A model generated the notes under the pieces. It ran no database searches. It worked only from the letters and a program-made list of their open reading frames with translations, and was not told where the DNA came from. The position numbers and the translations under genes are program-made. Of a stretch of 64,000 nt of DNA, positions 1 to 11,681 are shown one piece after another (the stretch's first letter is position 1; the number at the start of each line of letters is the position of its first letter). The stretch is from the NCBI GenBank assembly GCA_003577305.1, contig QEVL01000003.1:62001-126000 (forward strand). Reading direction: 5' to 3'. The stretch is from Burkholderiales bacterium (GTDB lineage Bacteria > Pseudomonadota > Gammaproteobacteria > Burkholderiales > Burkholderiaceae_E).

Positions 1-2
1 CC

Positions 3-686
3 GAGACGTCCTCCGAAGAAGCGCCGGTGCTGCACACCCGTCGCGCCGACCTGCAGGGGCGCACGCCACACCAGCGCGAATACCTGCGCAACATCCTGTC
101 GCACGACATCACTTTCGGCATCGGGCCGGCCGGCACCGGCAAGACCTATCTCGCGGTCGCCTGCGCAGTCGACGCACTCGAGCGCGACGTCATCCAGCGC
201 ATCGTGCTCACGCGCCCGGCCGTCGAAGCCGGGGAGCGGCTGGGCTTCCTGCCCGGCGACCTGGCGCAGAAGGTGGACCCGTACCTGCGGCCGCTCTACG
301 ACGCGCTGTACGACCTGCTCGGCTTCGATCGCACCGCGCGGATGTTCGAGAAGCAGGCGATCGAAATCGCGCCGCTCGCCTACATGCGCGGGCGCACGCT
401 GAACAACTCGTTCATCATCCTCGACGAGGCGCAGAACACCACGCCCGAGCAGATGAAGATGTTCCTCACGCGCATCGGCTTCGGCTCGCGCGCCGTCGTC
501 ACCGGCGACACGACGCAGATCGACCTGCCCAAGGGGCAGGCCTCCGGACTGATCGAGTCGCGGCGGCTGCTGCGCAAGGTGCGCGGGCTCGCGTTCACCG
601 AGTTCGACAGCTCCGACGTCGTGCGCCATCCGCTGGTGGCACGCATCGTCGACGCCTATGAACGGGCGCGCCCGGACCAGACCTGA
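3..686 (+). CDS. ybeZ: PhoH-like ATPase (YbeZ), 5' end cut by window edge
   Basis: PhoH-family P-loop NTPase, linked in this family to YbeY-dependent rRNA maturation and stress survival. The visible part carries a Walker A motif (GPAGTGKTY), a Walker B motif (FIILDEAQN) and the typical downstream '[12 protein letters not shown]' segment. The frame is open to the left edge, so the N-terminus lies outside the window. A GTG at 27 is internal and not a convincing start. The 3' end overlaps ybeY by 29 bp, the usual phoH-ybeY-corC-lnt order. Assignment is confident; only the start is unknown. Confidence 0.93.
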   Translation, partial: ETSSEEAPVLHTRRADLQGRTPHQREYLRNILSHDITFGIGPAGTGKTYLAVACAVDALERDVIQRIVLTRPAVEAGERLGFLPGDLAQKVDPYLRPLYDALYDLLGFDRTARMFEKQAIEIAPLAYMRGRTLNNSFIILDEAQNTTPEQMKMFLTRIGFGSRAVVTGDTTQIDLPKGQASGLIESRRLLRKVRGLAFTEFDSSDVVRHPLVARIVDAYERARPDQT

Positions 687-1179
687 GCGCGGCGCGGCAG
701 CGCGCCGCGGACATGCCGCGCCGGACTCGGCGAAACCGTCGCTGTCGCTGTCGATCCAGCTCGGCGACGGCGTGCGCACGCTGCCTGCTTCGCGCGCACA
801 ACTGCGGCGCTGGGTCGCGGCGGCGATCGACGTCGATGCCACGCTCACGCTGAGGTTCGTCGGCGAGCGCGAAGCGCGCTCGCTCAACGCACGGTACCGG
901 CAGCGCGACTACGCGACCAACGTGCTCACCTTCGCCTATCCGGACGATGACGGACGGGTGAACGCCGACATCGTGATCTGCGTGCCGGTGGCGCGACGCG
1001 AAGCGCGCGCCCGGCGCAAGACGCTCGCCGCGCACCTCGCACACCTGGTCATCCACGGCGTGCTGCACGCCTGCGGTCACGATCACGAGTTGCCTGCGCA
1101 GGCCGAGCGCATGGAGGCTGCCGAAATCGCGCTGCTGGCGCGCTTTCGCATCGCGGATCCCTTTCGTCCACGGGGCTGA
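658..1179 (+). CDS. ybeY: Endoribonuclease YbeY (16S rRNA maturation)
   Basis: Zinc-dependent single-strand endoribonuclease needed for 16S rRNA 3'-end maturation and ribosome quality control. The diagnostic metal site is visible near the C-terminus as [11 protein letters not shown], giving the three histidines of the H-x3-H-x5-H pattern; the usual Tyr before the last Asp-His is His here. Length (173 aa) is slightly above the norm because of a basic N-terminal stretch of about 25 residues, so a start internal to that stretch is possible. ATG 658 overlaps the end of the PhoH-like gene, indicating translational coupling. Confidence 0.92.
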   Translation: MNGRARTRPERGAAARRGHAAPDSAKPSLSLSIQLGDGVRTLPASRAQLRRWVAAAIDVDATLTLRFVGEREARSLNARYRQRDYATNVLTFAYPDDDGRVNADIVICVPVARREARARRKTLAAHLAHLVIHGVLHACGHDHELPAQAERMEAAEIALLARFRIADPFRPRG

Positions 1180-1241
1180 GCGCTTGGCATCGCGCCGGGC
1201 GTTCGGGTATGCTCGGCCGCACGCCAACCACCCCCCATCCC

Positions 1242-2123
1242 ATGTCCGGCCCCCATTCGGGCAGCGAACATCGACGACCGATGCTCGAACGCCTGGCAGC
1301 GCTGCTGCTGCGCGTTCCCGAAGACCGTGAACAGTTGCTCGCCGTGCTGCGGCAGGCGCACGAGCGCGCGCTGCTCGATGCCGAAGCGCTGTCGATGATC
1401 GAAGGCGTGCTTCAGGTTTCCGAGCTCGCCGCACGCGACATCATGGTGCCGCGCGCGCAGATGGACGTGATCGACATCGGCCAGCCGCCCGAAGTGTTCC
1501 TGCCGCGCGTGATCGAGACCGCCCACTCGCGCTTCCCGGTCGTCGAGGGCGATCGCGACAACGTGCTCGGCATCCTGCACGCGAAGGAGTTGCTGCGGCT
1601 GTACACCGACGAGCGCGTCGATGTTCGCGACCTGCTCCGGCCCGCGGTGTTCATTCCCGAGTCGAAGCGGCTCAACGTGCTGCTGCGCGACTTCCGCGGC
1701 AATCGCGTCCATCTTGCTATCGTGGTCGACGAATACGGCGGAACAGCCGGCCTGATCACGATCGAGGACGTGCTCGAGCAGATCGTCGGCGACATCGAGG
1801 ACGAATTCGACTTCGACGAGGAGAGCGACCACATCGTGCCGCTCGAACCGGGAGAGCACGGTGCGCGCTTTCGCGTGCGCGCGATCGCGGGCATCCGCCA
1901 GTTCAACGAGGCCGTGGGGACGCACTTCTCCGACGAGGAGTTCGACACCGTCGGCGGGCTCGTCACCGAGCAGTTCGGGCGCGTGCCGCGGCGCGGCGAG
2001 CAGGTCGAACTCGACGGCATCCGTTTCGAGGTGTTGCGTGCCGACGCACGGCAGGCGCAGTTGCTGCTGGTCGAGCGGCTGCCCGCGCCGCCGGGCGAAG
2101 AGCCCGAGCCGGGCGCTCACTGA
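1242..2123 (+). CDS. corC: CorC/HlyC-family CBS-domain protein (magnesium/cobalt efflux-associated)
   Basis: Soluble CorC (YbeX) type: two CBS domains with 'MVPRAQMDVI' at the start of the first and 'VDEYGGTAGLITIEDVLEQI' ending the second, then an acidic linker (DIEDEFDFDEE) and a C-terminal CorC_HlyC domain. There is no DUF21 membrane part. The family is implicated in Mg2+/Co2+ homeostasis and, through its neighbours, in ribosome-associated stress. ATG 1242 is chosen over an upstream ATG at 1209, which would add eleven residues unlike the family. Lies between ybeY and lnt, 7 bp before lnt. Confidence 0.9.
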   Translation: MSGPHSGSEHRRPMLERLAALLLRVPEDREQLLAVLRQAHERALLDAEALSMIEGVLQVSELAARDIMVPRAQMDVIDIGQPPEVFLPRVIETAHSRFPVVEGDRDNVLGILHAKELLRLYTDERVDVRDLLRPAVFIPESKRLNVLLRDFRGNRVHLAIVVDEYGGTAGLITIEDVLEQIVGDIEDEFDFDEESDHIVPLEPGEHGARFRVRAIAGIRQFNEAVGTHFSDEEFDTVGGLVTEQFGRVPRRGEQVELDGIRFEVLRADARQAQLLLVERLPAPPGEEPEPGAH

Positions 2124-2130
2124 GTCGGCA

Positions 2131-3816
2131 GTGCGACTGCGCCTGGGGTCGGGCGCGCCGGCGGCACTGGCCGCGGGGATCGTTCACGCTGCGAGCTTCG
2201 CGCCGATCGGGGCATGGTGGCTGCAGACCGCCGCGCTGGCGCTGCTGGTCGTGCTGGTGCTGCGCGCGCACGCTGGCGCTGCCGCCGGTGCGGCGCGCGC
2301 CGCCGTCCTCGGGCTGGCGTTCGGGTTGGGCTGGTTCGTGGCCGGCGTTGGCTGGCTCTACGTGAGCATGCACCGCTACGGCGGCATGCCGGCGCCGATC
2401 GCCACGCTCGCACTGCTGCTGTTCGGCGCCTATCTCGCCTGCTTCCCGGCCGCGGCATGTGCGATCACGCTGCGCGCGGCGCGCGCTGCACGCCTGGCAC
2501 CGCGGGCGCCCGCGCCGGGCGCACTGGCTGCAGTGGGCCTGGTCTTTGCCGGCTGTTGGGCGCTCTCCGAAATCGCCCGCGGTTACCTGTTCACCGGCTT
2601 TCCCTGGCTGGCGATCGGCTACGCGCATGTCGACGGACCGCTCGCGGCACTCGCGCCGCTGGTGGGCGTCTACGGCGTGTGCGCGTTCGCAGCGCTGTGC
2701 GCGTTCGGCGTGGGCGCGCTCGGCCTGGCGGCCACGCACGCCTGCGCAGCCGGTGGCGCCGCAGTCGGGGCCACCGCAACGCGCGCTCCGGCAAGAGAGC
2801 ACACGCCGGGGCACCGCACGCCTGCGGCGATCCAGGCAACGCTGGCGGGGGCCGCGGTGCTCGCGCTCGCGCCGCCGCTGGTCGCGGCCCTGCTCGCCGG
2901 CCACGCATGGTCGCAGCCCACCGGCCGCAGCCTCACGGTACGACTGCTGCAGGGCAACGTCGAGCAGGAACTCAAGTTCGATCCGCGGCGCAGCCTCGCC
3001 GCGATGCAGGCCTACACCGCCGAGGTGCTGCAAGCCGATGCGGATCTGACCGTGCTTCCCGAGACCGCCTGGACCGTTCCGTGGTCGGCGACCCCGGCGC
3101 CGCTGCGCGACGCACTGCTCGCGCGCCTGGCGCACAGCGGCGGCATGCTGGCGATCGGCATGCCGCTGCCCGAACAGCCCGGCCCGGACCGCGCCGCCGT
3201 GCAACGGCTCACCAACAGCGTCGCGGTGATCGATCGCGACGGCGCGATCGCAGCACGCTACGACAAGCGGCACCTGGTGCCGTTCGGAGAATTCATTCCG
3301 CGCGGATCCGGCTGGTTCGTCGCGCTGATGCGCATTCCGCTGGGCGAATTCGGCCGTGGCGCAAGGTCGCAGCCGCTGCTGCAGATCGACAGCCAGCGCG
3401 TCGCCTTCGACATCTGCTACGAAGACCTGTTCGGCGAGGAGCTCGCGGCACAGGTGCGCGATGGCGCGACGATCCTCGTGAACGTGAGCAACATCGCCTG
3501 GTTCGGCGATTCGCACGCGTTGCCGCAGCACCTGCAGATCGCGCGCATGCGCGCGATCGAACTCGCCCGACCGGTGCTGCGCGCGACCAACACCGGGGTG
3601 ACCGCGGCGATCGACCCGCGCGGACGGGTGCTCGCTGCATTGCCGAACTACACTGCGGGCGCGCTCGCGCTCGCGGTGCAGGGCAGCGTCGGGCTCACGC
3701 CGTACGCGCGCTGGGGCAATGCCCTGCCCCTGGCGCTCGCCTTCGCGCTCTTGCTGTCGGGCGCGCTCGCCTGCGTCGCCACGCGCCGATCCGCAGGCTC
3801 GAACCCGCTAGAATGA
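2131..3816 (+). CDS. lnt: Apolipoprotein N-acyltransferase
   Basis: Inner-membrane enzyme adding the third acyl chain to the N-terminal cysteine of lipoproteins, using phospholipid donors. Several hydrophobic segments occupy the first ~270 residues and a final one sits near 535-555; between them is a nitrilase-fold domain with the catalytic triad Glu311 (LPETAW), Lys379 ([12 protein letters not shown]) and Cys429 (FDICYEDLF). At 561 aa it is somewhat longer than E. coli Lnt because of an Ala-rich insert around residues 205-240. GTG 2131 is the first start after the corC stop. It would serve the lipoproteins in this window, such as Pal. Confidence 0.93.
   Translation: MRLRLGSGAPAALAAGIVHAASFAPIGAWWLQTAALALLVVLVLRAHAGAAAGAARAAVLGLAFGLGWFVAGVGWLYVSMHRYGGMPAPIATLALLLFGAYLACFPAAACAITLRAARAARLAPRAPAPGALAAVGLVFAGCWALSEIARGYLFTGFPWLAIGYAHVDGPLAALAPLVGVYGVCAFAALCAFGVGALGLAATHACAAGGAAVGATATRAPAREHTPGHRTPAAIQATLAGAAVLALAPPLVAALLAGHAWSQPTGRSLTVRLLQGNVEQELKFDPRRSLAAMQAYTAEVLQADADLTVLPETAWTVPWSATPAPLRDALLARLAHSGGMLAIGMPLPEQPGPDRAAVQRLTNSVAVIDRDGAIAARYDKRHLVPFGEFIPRGSGWFVALMRIPLGEFGRGARSQPLLQIDSQRVAFDICYEDLFGEELAAQVRDGATILVNVSNIAWFGDSHALPQHLQIARMRAIELARPVLRATNTGVTAAIDPRGRVLAALPNYTAGALALAVQGSVGLTPYARWGNALPLALAFALLLSGALACVATRRSAGSNPLE
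3809..3814 (+). promoter_or_regulatory. Candidate -10 element for glyQS
   Basis: TAGAAT lies over the last codons and stop of lnt, about 28 bp before the glyQ ATG. No convincing -35 is seen at 17 bp. glyQ also lacks a clear Shine-Dalgarno sequence. Support is positional and by sequence only. Confidence 0.35.
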
Positions 3817-3841
3817 CGGCTTTTCGCGCCGCTCCTTTTCC

Positions 3842-4718
<877 letters not shown>

Positions 4719-4729
<11 letters not shown>

Positions 4730-6842
4730 GAACGACGCCGGCCTCGCCGCCAGCGCGCCGCTGCTGGTCGAACTGTTCACCGAAGAACTGCCGCCGAAGG
4801 CGCTGCAGCGGCTGGGAGACGCTTTCAGTGCCGGCATTGCCGACGCCTTGCGCAGCCGCGGGCTGGTCGCCGACGAGGCGCGCGTCGAGGGTTTCGCCAC
4901 GCCACGCCGGCTCGCGGTGCGCGTCGACGCGGTGACCGCACGTGCGCCCGACCGCACGGTCGAAGTCAAGGGCCCGTCGGTGAAGGTGGCGCTCGACGCC
5001 GCGGGAGTGCCCACGCAGGCGCTGCTCAAATGGGCCGAACGGCAGGCGGCGCCGATCGCCTCTCTCACGCGCGCCAGCGACGGCAGGCAGGAGTGCTTCT
5101 GGTATCGCAGCACGCTGCGCGGCGAATCGCTCGCGACGGCGATCGACGCAGTGATCGCGCAGGCGCTGGCGGCGCTGCCCATCCCGAAGGCGATGCAATA
5201 CCAGCTGGCCGACGGCCACACCACCGTGAGTTTCGTGCGGCCGGTTCACGGGCTGCTCGTGCTGCACGGCTCGCAGGTGCTCGACGCCGCGGCGCTCGGG
5301 CTGCGCTCCGGGCGCGTCACGCGCGGCCATCGCTTCCAGTCCGAGGGGCCGGTGGAGATCGCCGACGCCAACGCCTACGAGGCGTCGCTCGAGTCGCGCG
5401 GGCGCGTGCTCGCGTCGTTCGAGGCGCGCCGCGCGCGCATCGACGCGCTGCTGCGCGAGCGCGCCGCCGCGCTGGGTGCGTCGCTCGGCGACGAGGCGCA
5501 GGTTGCCCCGCTGCTCGACGAGGTCACGGCGCTGGTCGAGTGGCCGGCGGTCTACGTCGGCGAGTTCGAGCGCGAGTTCCTGCGCGTGCCGCAGGAGTGC
5601 CTGATCCTCACGATGCGCACCAACCAGAAGTACTTCCCGCTGTTCGAGACGGGCGGGCGGCTGCTGCCCAGGTTCCTGATCGTCTCGAACATGGCGCTCG
5701 ACGATCCGCGCCACATCGTCGACGGCAACCAGCGCGTGGTGCGGCCGCGGCTGGCCGATGCGCGCTTCTTCTTCGAACAGGACCGCAAGACGCCGCTGGC
5801 TGCGCGCGTGAGCCGGCTCGGCTCGGTCGTCTACCACGCGAAGCTCGGCACGCAGGCCGAGCGCGTCGAGCGGGTGCGCGCGATCGCGCGCGAAGTGGCG
5901 ACGCTGCTGCGCGCCGACACCGCACTGGCCGACCGCGCCGCGCTGCTCGCCAAGGCCGATCTGCTCACCGGAATGGTCGGCGAGTTCCCGGAACTGCAGG
6001 GCGTGATGGGCAGCTACTATGCGCGCCACGACGGCGAGCCCGAGGCGGTCGCCCGCGCCATCACCGAGCAATACCAGCCGCGCTTCGCGGGCGACGCGCT
6101 GCCGGCCACCGAGACCGGCACGGTGCTCGCACTCGCCGACAAGCTCGAAACGCTGGCCGGCATGTTCGGCGTCGGCCAGCAGCCCAGCGGCGACAAGGAT
6201 CCGTTCGCGCTGCGCCGCCACGCTCTGGGCGTGGTCCGCATGCTGGTCGAGCATCGACTCGAGCTGCCGCTCGACGCGCTGGTCGACGCCGCGTTCCGGG
6301 CCTTCGGCGAGCGCGTCGCCCATGCGCACGCCGATCTGGAAACCTTCTTCCACGAGCGGCTGGCCGGCTACCTGCGCGAGCGCGGCTTCGCAGCGCAGGA
6401 GATCGCAGCGGTCGTCGAGCAGCGCCCGACGCAACTCGCACTGGTGCCGGCGCGGCTCGAAGCGGTGCGCGAGTTCTCGCGGCTGCCGCAGGCACAGGCG
6501 CTTGCGGCCGCGAACAAGCGCATCGTCAACATCCTGAGGAAAGCGGGTGACGGAATCGGCGGCGCCGCGGATCGCGCGCTGTTCTCCGCGCCTGCCGAGC
6601 ACGCGCTGGCCGATCGCATCGCCGAACTCAGGCCGCAGGTCGAGGCCCGGATGGCGGCGGCCGACTTCACCGGCGCGCTGGCGCTGATGGCGCAGGCGCG
6701 CGACCCTGTCGACCGCTTCTTCGACGAAGTGATGGTCATGGCCGACGACGCGCGCATCCGCGCCAACCGGCTCGCGCTGCTCTCGGGGCTGCGCCACCTG
6801 ATGAACCAGGTTGCCGACATCTCGAAGCTGTCGTCCGGCTAG
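4719..6842 (+). CDS. glyS: Glycyl-tRNA synthetase beta subunit
   Basis: Partner of GlyQ; binds tRNA-Gly and is required for the alpha2-beta2 holoenzyme. The N-terminus has the hallmark '[15 protein letters not shown]', followed by a B3/B4-like region, 'TNQKYFPLF', the HD-like segment '[15 protein letters not shown]' and a C-terminal anticodon-binding-type helical domain. 707 aa, normal length. ATG 4719 (MPPENDAG) is preferred because it gives the normal N-terminus; the frame is open further upstream within glyQ, but that is a shadow. Confidence 0.96.
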
Positions 6843-6846
6843 TGTC

Positions 6847-7380
6847 GTGAAGCTGATCATCCTCGATCGCGACGGCGTCATCAATCGCGACAGCGACGCC
6901 TACATCAAGACCCCGGACGAGTGGGTGCCGCTGCCCGGCAGCCTCGAGGCCATCGCCCGCCTGTCGCGCTCGGGGTACCGCATCGTCGTCGCGACCAACC
7001 AGTCCGGAGTCGCCCGCGGGTTGTTCGACCTCTCGATGCTGGCATCGATCCACGCGAAGATGCTGCACGCGGTCACCGCGGCCGGCGGGCGCATCGACGC
7101 GATCTTCTTCTGCCCGCACGGCCCTGACGACGGCTGCGCCTGCCGCAAGCCGCGACCCGGGCTGTTCCTGGAAGTTCTCGAGCGCTTCAGGGCCGCGCCC
7201 GGCGAAGTGCACGCGATCGGCGACCAGTTGCGCGACCTGCAGGCCGCGCACGCAGCCGGCTGCAGGCCGGTGCTGGTGCTCACCGGCAAGGGCGGGGCGA
7301 CGATGGCCAACGGCGGCCTGCCGCCCGACACCGTGGTGCGCGTCGACCTGGCCGCGGTCGCCGCCGAACTGGCGCCCTGA
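6847..7380 (+). CDS. gmhB: D-glycero-beta-D-manno-heptose-1,7-bisphosphate 7-phosphatase
   Basis: HAD-superfamily phosphatase of ADP-heptose synthesis for the LPS inner core. HAD motif I is LILDRDGVIN-like at the N-terminus (LIILDRDGVIN) and motif II is 'VVATNQSGVARG'. The zinc-binding loop of GmhB-type enzymes is present (CPHGPDDGCACRKPRPG), then 'AIGDQLRDLQAA'. 177 aa, family-normal. GTG 6847 is the start that places motif I at residue 7. It follows glyS by 4 bp and its stop overlaps the plsC ATG (TGATG), so it sits in the glyS-gmhB-plsC run. Confidence 0.94.
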   Translation: MKLIILDRDGVINRDSDAYIKTPDEWVPLPGSLEAIARLSRSGYRIVVATNQSGVARGLFDLSMLASIHAKMLHAVTAAGGRIDAIFFCPHGPDDGCACRKPRPGLFLEVLERFRAAPGEVHAIGDQLRDLQAAHAAGCRPVLVLTGKGGATMANGGLPPDTVVRVDLAAVAAELAP

Positions 7381-8171
7381 TGCGTGCGGCGCGCACGGCG
7401 GCGCTCGCGCTGCGCTCGGGCCTGTTCGTGCTGTTCCAGGCCGCTACCCTGGCCCCCTTCGCGGTACTGTGCCTGGTGTGGTCGCCGCTGCCGCTTCACT
7501 GGCGCTACCGGCTCACCGTCGGATGGCCGCGCCTGGTGATCTGGGGCGCGCAGCACATCGTCGGCATCCGCCACCGCGTCATCGGCGACGAGAACCTTCC
7601 CGACGCGCCGGCGATCCTGCTCTCGAAGCACCAGTCGACCTGGGAGACGCTGTTCTATCCCACCTTCATGCCGCGCGAACTGTGCTACGTGTTCAAGCGC
7701 GAACTGCTGTTCGTGCCCTTCTTCGGCTGGGGCATCGCACTGCTCGGCATGATCCACATCGACCGCAGCCGCGGCAACGACGCATTCGAGCAGGTCGTGC
7801 GCCAGGGCGAGCGCAAGCTCGCGCAGGGGCGCTGGATCATCCTCTTCCCCGAAGGCACGCGCACGCGCGCAGGCTCGCAGAGCAAGTACAAGTCGGGGGG
7901 CGCGCGGCTCGCGGTGCGCACCGGCGCCCCGGTCGTGCCGATTGCGGTGAACTCCGGCGAGTGCTGGCCGCGCAGGAAGTTCCTGTTGCGGCCCGGCCTG
8001 ATCACCGTCTCGATCGGCCCGCCGATCGACAGTGCCGGCAAGAGCCCCGACGAATTGAACCGGGAAGTCGAAGGCTGGATAGAATCCGAGATGCGTCGCC
8101 TGAGCCCGCACCTGTATCGCGACGAAGCGCGCAACGGCGCGACAAAGGACCCGAAGGACCCGATCGCTTGA
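7380..8171 (+). CDS. plsC: 1-acyl-sn-glycerol-3-phosphate acyltransferase
   Basis: Membrane-bound acyltransferase converting lysophosphatidate to phosphatidate in phospholipid synthesis. One or two hydrophobic N-terminal segments (about residues 8-35) precede the acyltransferase domain. The active-site motif reads HQSTWE, an H-x4-E form of the usual H-x4-D, and the substrate motif is FPEGTRTRAGS. 263 aa. Coupled to gmhB by a 1-bp overlap and to the next gene by a TTGA overlap. Confidence 0.92.
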   Translation: MRAARTAALALRSGLFVLFQAATLAPFAVLCLVWSPLPLHWRYRLTVGWPRLVIWGAQHIVGIRHRVIGDENLPDAPAILLSKHQSTWETLFYPTFMPRELCYVFKRELLFVPFFGWGIALLGMIHIDRSRGNDAFEQVVRQGERKLAQGRWIILFPEGTRTRAGSQSKYKSGGARLAVRTGAPVVPIAVNSGECWPRRKFLLRPGLITVSIGPPIDSAGKSPDELNREVEGWIESEMRRLSPHLYRDEARNGATKDPKDPIA

Positions 8172-9037
8172 CACGCACCTCCGAACGAAGCGGCCGTCGC
8201 GGCCGCGACCCGGCGCGCGACGCCTCGCTGCGTGCGCATGCGGCCGCGGATGCTGCGCTCCAGCTGTCCCTGCCGCTGTTCGACCCGGCGCCCATCGCGC
8301 CGCCCGCGCCGCCACGCTCACCGGCCGGCGTGCGCGCAACGATGCTGTGCGAGCAGCCGGTGCACTACGAGTTGCGGCGCTCGCGCCGGCGCACGATCGG
8401 CTTCGTGATCGACCAGCGCGGCCTGCGTGTCACCGCGCCCCGCTGGGTGCCGCTCGCGGAGATCGAGCGCGCGCTGCAGGAGAAGGCTCGCTGGATCCTG
8501 CGCAAGCTCGTCGAGTGGCGCGCGCACGAGGCGCGCCGCGAACGGGTCGCGATCCGCTGGCGACACGGTGCCACCTTGCGCTACCTCGGCGACACGCTCG
8601 TGCTTTCGGTCGAACCCTGCGTGCGCGGCGTCACGCGCGAGGGCACGCTGCTACGGGTCGGGCTGCCGCCGCATGCGGGCGAAGACCAGTTGCGTGACCG
8701 CGTGCAGGCCTGGCTGCAGGCACGCGCGCGGGAGGTCTTCGCGGAGCGCATTCCCTTGTTCGCCCAGCGGCTCGGACGTTCGCCCAGCCGCTGGGCCCTG
8801 TCGTCGGCGCGTACGCGCTGGGGCAGCTGTACGCCCGACGGCGCGATCCGGCTGAACTGGCGGCTGGTGCACTTCCCGCTCGAAATCGTCGACTACGTGA
8901 TCGCCCACGAATTCGCCCATCTGCGCGAGCTCAATCACGGGCCGCGCTTCTGGGCCACCGTGGGCGAGCTTTTCCCCGACTTCGAGCGCGCCCGCGCGCG
9001 GCTGCGCGAGTTCACCGACGACATGCCGGTCGGATGA
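8168..9037 (+). CDS. YgjP-like zinc metallopeptidase-domain protein
   Basis: Member of the YgjP/DUF45 family, SprT/WLM-like metallopeptidases of uncertain substrate. The C-terminal half has the zinc motif [11 protein letters not shown] (HExxH plus a third His) preceded by '[19 protein letters not shown]', the family signature. The first ~60 residues are low-complexity Ala/Pro/Arg. TTG 8168 overlaps the plsC stop and is taken as start; GTG 8330 or ATG 8342 just before the conserved domain are alternatives. Cellular role is not established. Confidence 0.8.
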   Translation: MTRTSERSGRRGRDPARDASLRAHAAADAALQLSLPLFDPAPIAPPAPPRSPAGVRATMLCEQPVHYELRRSRRRTIGFVIDQRGLRVTAPRWVPLAEIERALQEKARWILRKLVEWRAHEARRERVAIRWRHGATLRYLGDTLVLSVEPCVRGVTREGTLLRVGLPPHAGEDQLRDRVQAWLQARAREVFAERIPLFAQRLGRSPSRWALSSARTRWGSCTPDGAIRLNWRLVHFPLEIVDYVIAHEFAHLRELNHGPRFWATVGELFPDFERARARLREFTDDMPVG

Positions 9038-9077
9038 GGCGCATTGCGCGCCCGCATTCACGACAAAGGAAGCTCGC

Positions 9078-9476
9078 ATGCGAATCCTCCACACCATGCT
9101 GCGCGTCGGCGACATGCAGCGCTCGATCGACTTCTACACGCGGCTGATGGGCATGAAGGTGCTGCGCACCACCGATCGACCCGAGCAGAAATACTCGCTC
9201 GCGTTCGTCGGCTACGGCGACGAAGCGGCTCACGCGGTGATCGAGCTCACGTACAACCACGGGGTCGAGCACTACGAGATCGGCACCGGCTACGGCCACG
9301 TCGCGATCGAGGTGGAGGACGCGGCGGCAGCCTGCGAGCGCATTCGCACCGGTGGCGGACTGGTGACACGCGAAGCCGGCCCGGTCAAGGGCGGCACCAC
9401 GGTGATCGCGTTCGTGCAGGATCCGGACGGCTACAAGATCGAGCTGATCGAGCGGCGTTCTGCCGCGCCGGCTTAG
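9078..9476 (+). CDS. gloA: Glyoxalase I (lactoylglutathione lyase)
   Basis: Isomerises the glutathione hemithioacetal of methylglyoxal to S-lactoylglutathione, detoxifying methylglyoxal. All four Ni/metal ligands of the E. coli-type enzyme are in register: His5, Glu56, His74, Glu122. 132 aa, typical. A purine-rich Shine-Dalgarno (AAAGGAAG) precedes ATG 9078. Its 3' end overlaps the convergent rsmA gene by 4 bp. Confidence 0.95.
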   Translation: MRILHTMLRVGDMQRSIDFYTRLMGMKVLRTTDRPEQKYSLAFVGYGDEAAHAVIELTYNHGVEHYEIGTGYGHVAIEVEDAAAACERIRTGGGLVTREAGPVKGGTTVIAFVQDPDGYKIELIERRSAAPA

Positions 9477-10273
9477 GCTGAAGCGTCGCGCAGTCGCCTC
9501 GCCAGATCGAGCCAGGTCGCGACGTCCAGATCCTCGGGTCGCGCAGCAGGATCGAGCCCGTCGGCACGCACGCCGTGCGCGGCGAGCCACGGCAGGAGCG
9601 TCTTGCGGATCATCTTGCGACGCTGCGCGAAGCCGGCGGCAAGCAGGCGCTGCAGCGCCGACGTGTCCTCCTCGGCCACGTCGCTGCGCACTGCCATGCG
9701 CAGCACCGCCGAATCGACCGCCGGCGGCGGGTCGAATGCCTGCGGCGGCACGACGAACAGCGACTCGACCTCATAGCAGGCCTGCAGCAGCACCGACAGG
9801 CGCCCGAATCCGCTGCCGCCCGGCGCTGCGACGATCCGGTCGACCACCTCTTTCTGCAACATGAAGTGCTGGTCGACGACGCGACCGCGAAACGCCAGGA
9901 GGCGCACCAGCAGCGGGCTGGAAATGCTGTATGGCAGGTTGCCCACGAGGCGCAGCGGGGCCGCCGCGTCGCCGCCGGCAGCGATGCGCGAGAAGTCGAA
10001 GTGCAGCGCGTCGGCCTCGTGCAACTCGAGCCGCTGCGGCCCCCAGCGGCGCCGCAGCCGTGCCGCGAGGTCGCGGTCGATCTCCACCGCATGCAGGCGC
10101 GGCACGCGCTCGAGCAGCGCCTCGGTGAGCGCGGCCAGGCCGGGCCCGATCTCGACGATCACCTGCCCGTCGCGTGGATCGATCGCCGCGACGATCGCGG
10201 CGATCACCGACGCATCGACCAGGAAGTGCTGCCCGAAACGCTTGCGCGCGACGTGGCCGGCGACGGGGCGCAC
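9473..10273 (-). CDS. rsmA: 16S rRNA dimethyladenosine transferase
   Basis: SAM-dependent methylase (KsgA) that dimethylates the two adjacent adenosines in the 3' hairpin of 16S rRNA. Sequence shows '[10 protein letters not shown]' at the N-terminus, SAM motif I '[16 protein letters not shown]' and the catalytic motif IV '[12 protein letters not shown]'. 266 aa. Starts at GTG, one base after the surA stop region. The lptD-surA-rsmA run lacks the pdxA gene that often sits between surA and rsmA in proteobacteria. Confidence 0.95.
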   Translation of the reverse strand: MRPVAGHVARKRFGQHFLVDASVIAAIVAAIDPRDGQVIVEIGPGLAALTEALLERVPRLHAVEIDRDLAARLRRRWGPQRLELHEADALHFDFSRIAAGGDAAAPLRLVGNLPYSISSPLLVRLLAFRGRVVDQHFMLQKEVVDRIVAAPGGSGFGRLSVLLQACYEVESLFVVPPQAFDPPPAVDSAVLRMAVRSDVAEEDTSALQRLLAAGFAQRRKMIRKTLLPWLAAHGVRADGLDPAARPEDLDVATWLDLARRLRDASA

Positions 10274-10274
10274 G

Positions 10275-11681
10275 CTAGCCTTCCAGCTTGTACTCGACGT
10301 AGGTGCGGTCGCGCAGCTGTCGCAGCCAGTCCTGGTAGTTCTCGTCGATGCGACGTTCGCGCAGCGCCTGGCGCGCGACCTGGCGTACGCGATCGGGCGA
10401 GGCGGTGTCGGTGCGCCGCTCGAGAACCTGGATCAGGTGCACGCCGAAGGGGGTGCGCACCGGTTCGCTGATCTGCCCCGGCGCCAGCGCGTTCATCGCG
10501 CGCTCGAACTCCGGAACGGTATCGCCGGGGTAGATCCAGCCCAGATCGCCACCGCGACCGGCACTGCCGTCCACCGAATACTGGCGCGCCAGCTCGGCGA
10601 AATCGCCGCTGCCGGCCTCGACGCGCCGCTTGATGTCGTGCAGCCTGCGCAACGCCTCGTCTTCGGTGACGAGCTCGTTCGGACGGATCAGGATGTGGCG
10701 TGCGTGCGTCTGCGTGACCGGAGCGCTGCTCGCGGCCGGAGATTCGGCGGCGCGCCGGTCGAGCAGCTTCACCACGTGAAAGCCGACCGGGCTGCGCACG
10801 AGCGGCGCAACCTGCCCGGGCTCGAGTCGGGCCACCGCATCGACGAACAGCTGCGGCAGGCGCTCGGCGGTTCGCCAGCCGAGCGAACCTCCGCTCATCG
10901 CCTCGGGCGCATCGGAGAACGCCGCCGCCAGCCGCGCGAAATCGCTGCCCCGCTGCAGCTGGCGGATCACCTCCTCGCCGCGCAGGCGCTGGCGCTCGAT
11001 CTGCTCGGCGGTAGCGCCCTCGGGCACGGCGAGCAGGATCTGTGCGACGTGCAGTTCGCTCTGCGCACCGGATCCCTTGGGCTGCGCCGCGAGAAAGGCA
11101 TCGATGTCCGCGTCGCTCACCTGCACCCGGCTGTCGATTTCGCGCTCGCGCAGGCGCCGCCGGATGAGTTCTTCGCGCACCTCCTCGCGCAGGCGCGCGA
11201 AGCCGGTGCCGTCGCGCTCGACGCGCTCGCGCAGCTGCGCGAGCGTCATCCGGTTCTCCTGCGCGATCGACGCGAGCGCCCGATCGACCTGCGCATCGTC
11301 GATGCGAATGCCGGCCTCGCGCGCCGCCTGGAGCTGCGCGCGGTCGACGATCATGCGCTCGAGCACCTGCTTCTCCAGCACGTCGGCGGCAGGCGCCTCG
11401 ATGTTCTGCTCGCGCAGCTGCTGCTCGACGGTCTTCAGGCGCGACGCCAGTTCGCCCGCGGTGATCGCTTCGCTGTTGACGACCGCCACCACCCGGTCGA
11501 TCGGGCGCGGCGCGGCACCTGCCGGCGCGGCGCCGGCAGGCACCGGCGTTGCCGGCTGCGCGAACGCCGACCACGGCGCCGCAGCCACCGCGAGACAGGC
11601 GATCAGCGCCACGGGGGCAAGCACCGCGCGTGCCGCGGCGCGCACGCGCGTCGCAGGCTCTGGAAACAGGTGTCGAAGCAT
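10275..11681 (-). CDS. surA: Periplasmic chaperone / peptidyl-prolyl isomerase SurA
   Basis: Chaperone for outer-membrane beta-barrel proteins, including LptD encoded just upstream. A signal peptide is clear (hydrophobic core ALIACLAVAAAPWSAFA, cleavage near residue 41). The mature part has the SurA N domain (VVNSEAIT), then two parvulin domains around residues 215-315 and 325-430 ('HVAQILLAVPEG', 'HARHILIRPNE', 'GVHLIQVLERR') and a C-terminal helix. 468 aa. ATG 11681 overlaps the lptD stop by 1 bp, so the two are co-transcribed. Confidence 0.94.
   Translation of the reverse strand: MLRHLFPEPATRVRAAARAVLAPVALIACLAVAAAPWSAFAQPATPVPAGAAPAGAAPRPIDRVVAVVNSEAITAGELASRLKTVEQQLREQNIEAPAADVLEKQVLERMIVDRAQLQAAREAGIRIDDAQVDRALASIAQENRMTLAQLRERVERDGTGFARLREEVREELIRRRLREREIDSRVQVSDADIDAFLAAQPKGSGAQSELHVAQILLAVPEGATAEQIERQRLRGEEVIRQLQRGSDFARLAAAFSDAPEAMSGGSLGWRTAERLPQLFVDAVARLEPGQVAPLVRSPVGFHVVKLLDRRAAESPAASSAPVTQTHARHILIRPNELVTEDEALRRLHDIKRRVEAGSGDFAELARQYSVDGSAGRGGDLGWIYPGDTVPEFERAMNALAPGQISEPVRTPFGVHLIQVLERRTDTASPDRVRQVARQALRERRIDENYQDWLRQLRDRTYVEYKLEG

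Noticed and set aside
8077-8090. GATAGAAT promoter-like element near the end of plsC
   Set aside because: Lies inside coding sequence with no -35, and the next gene overlaps plsC and needs no separate promoter.
10274-10280. Expected pdxA between surA and rsmA
   Set aside because: The two genes are separated by a single base; pdxA is simply absent here and may lie elsewhere in the genome.
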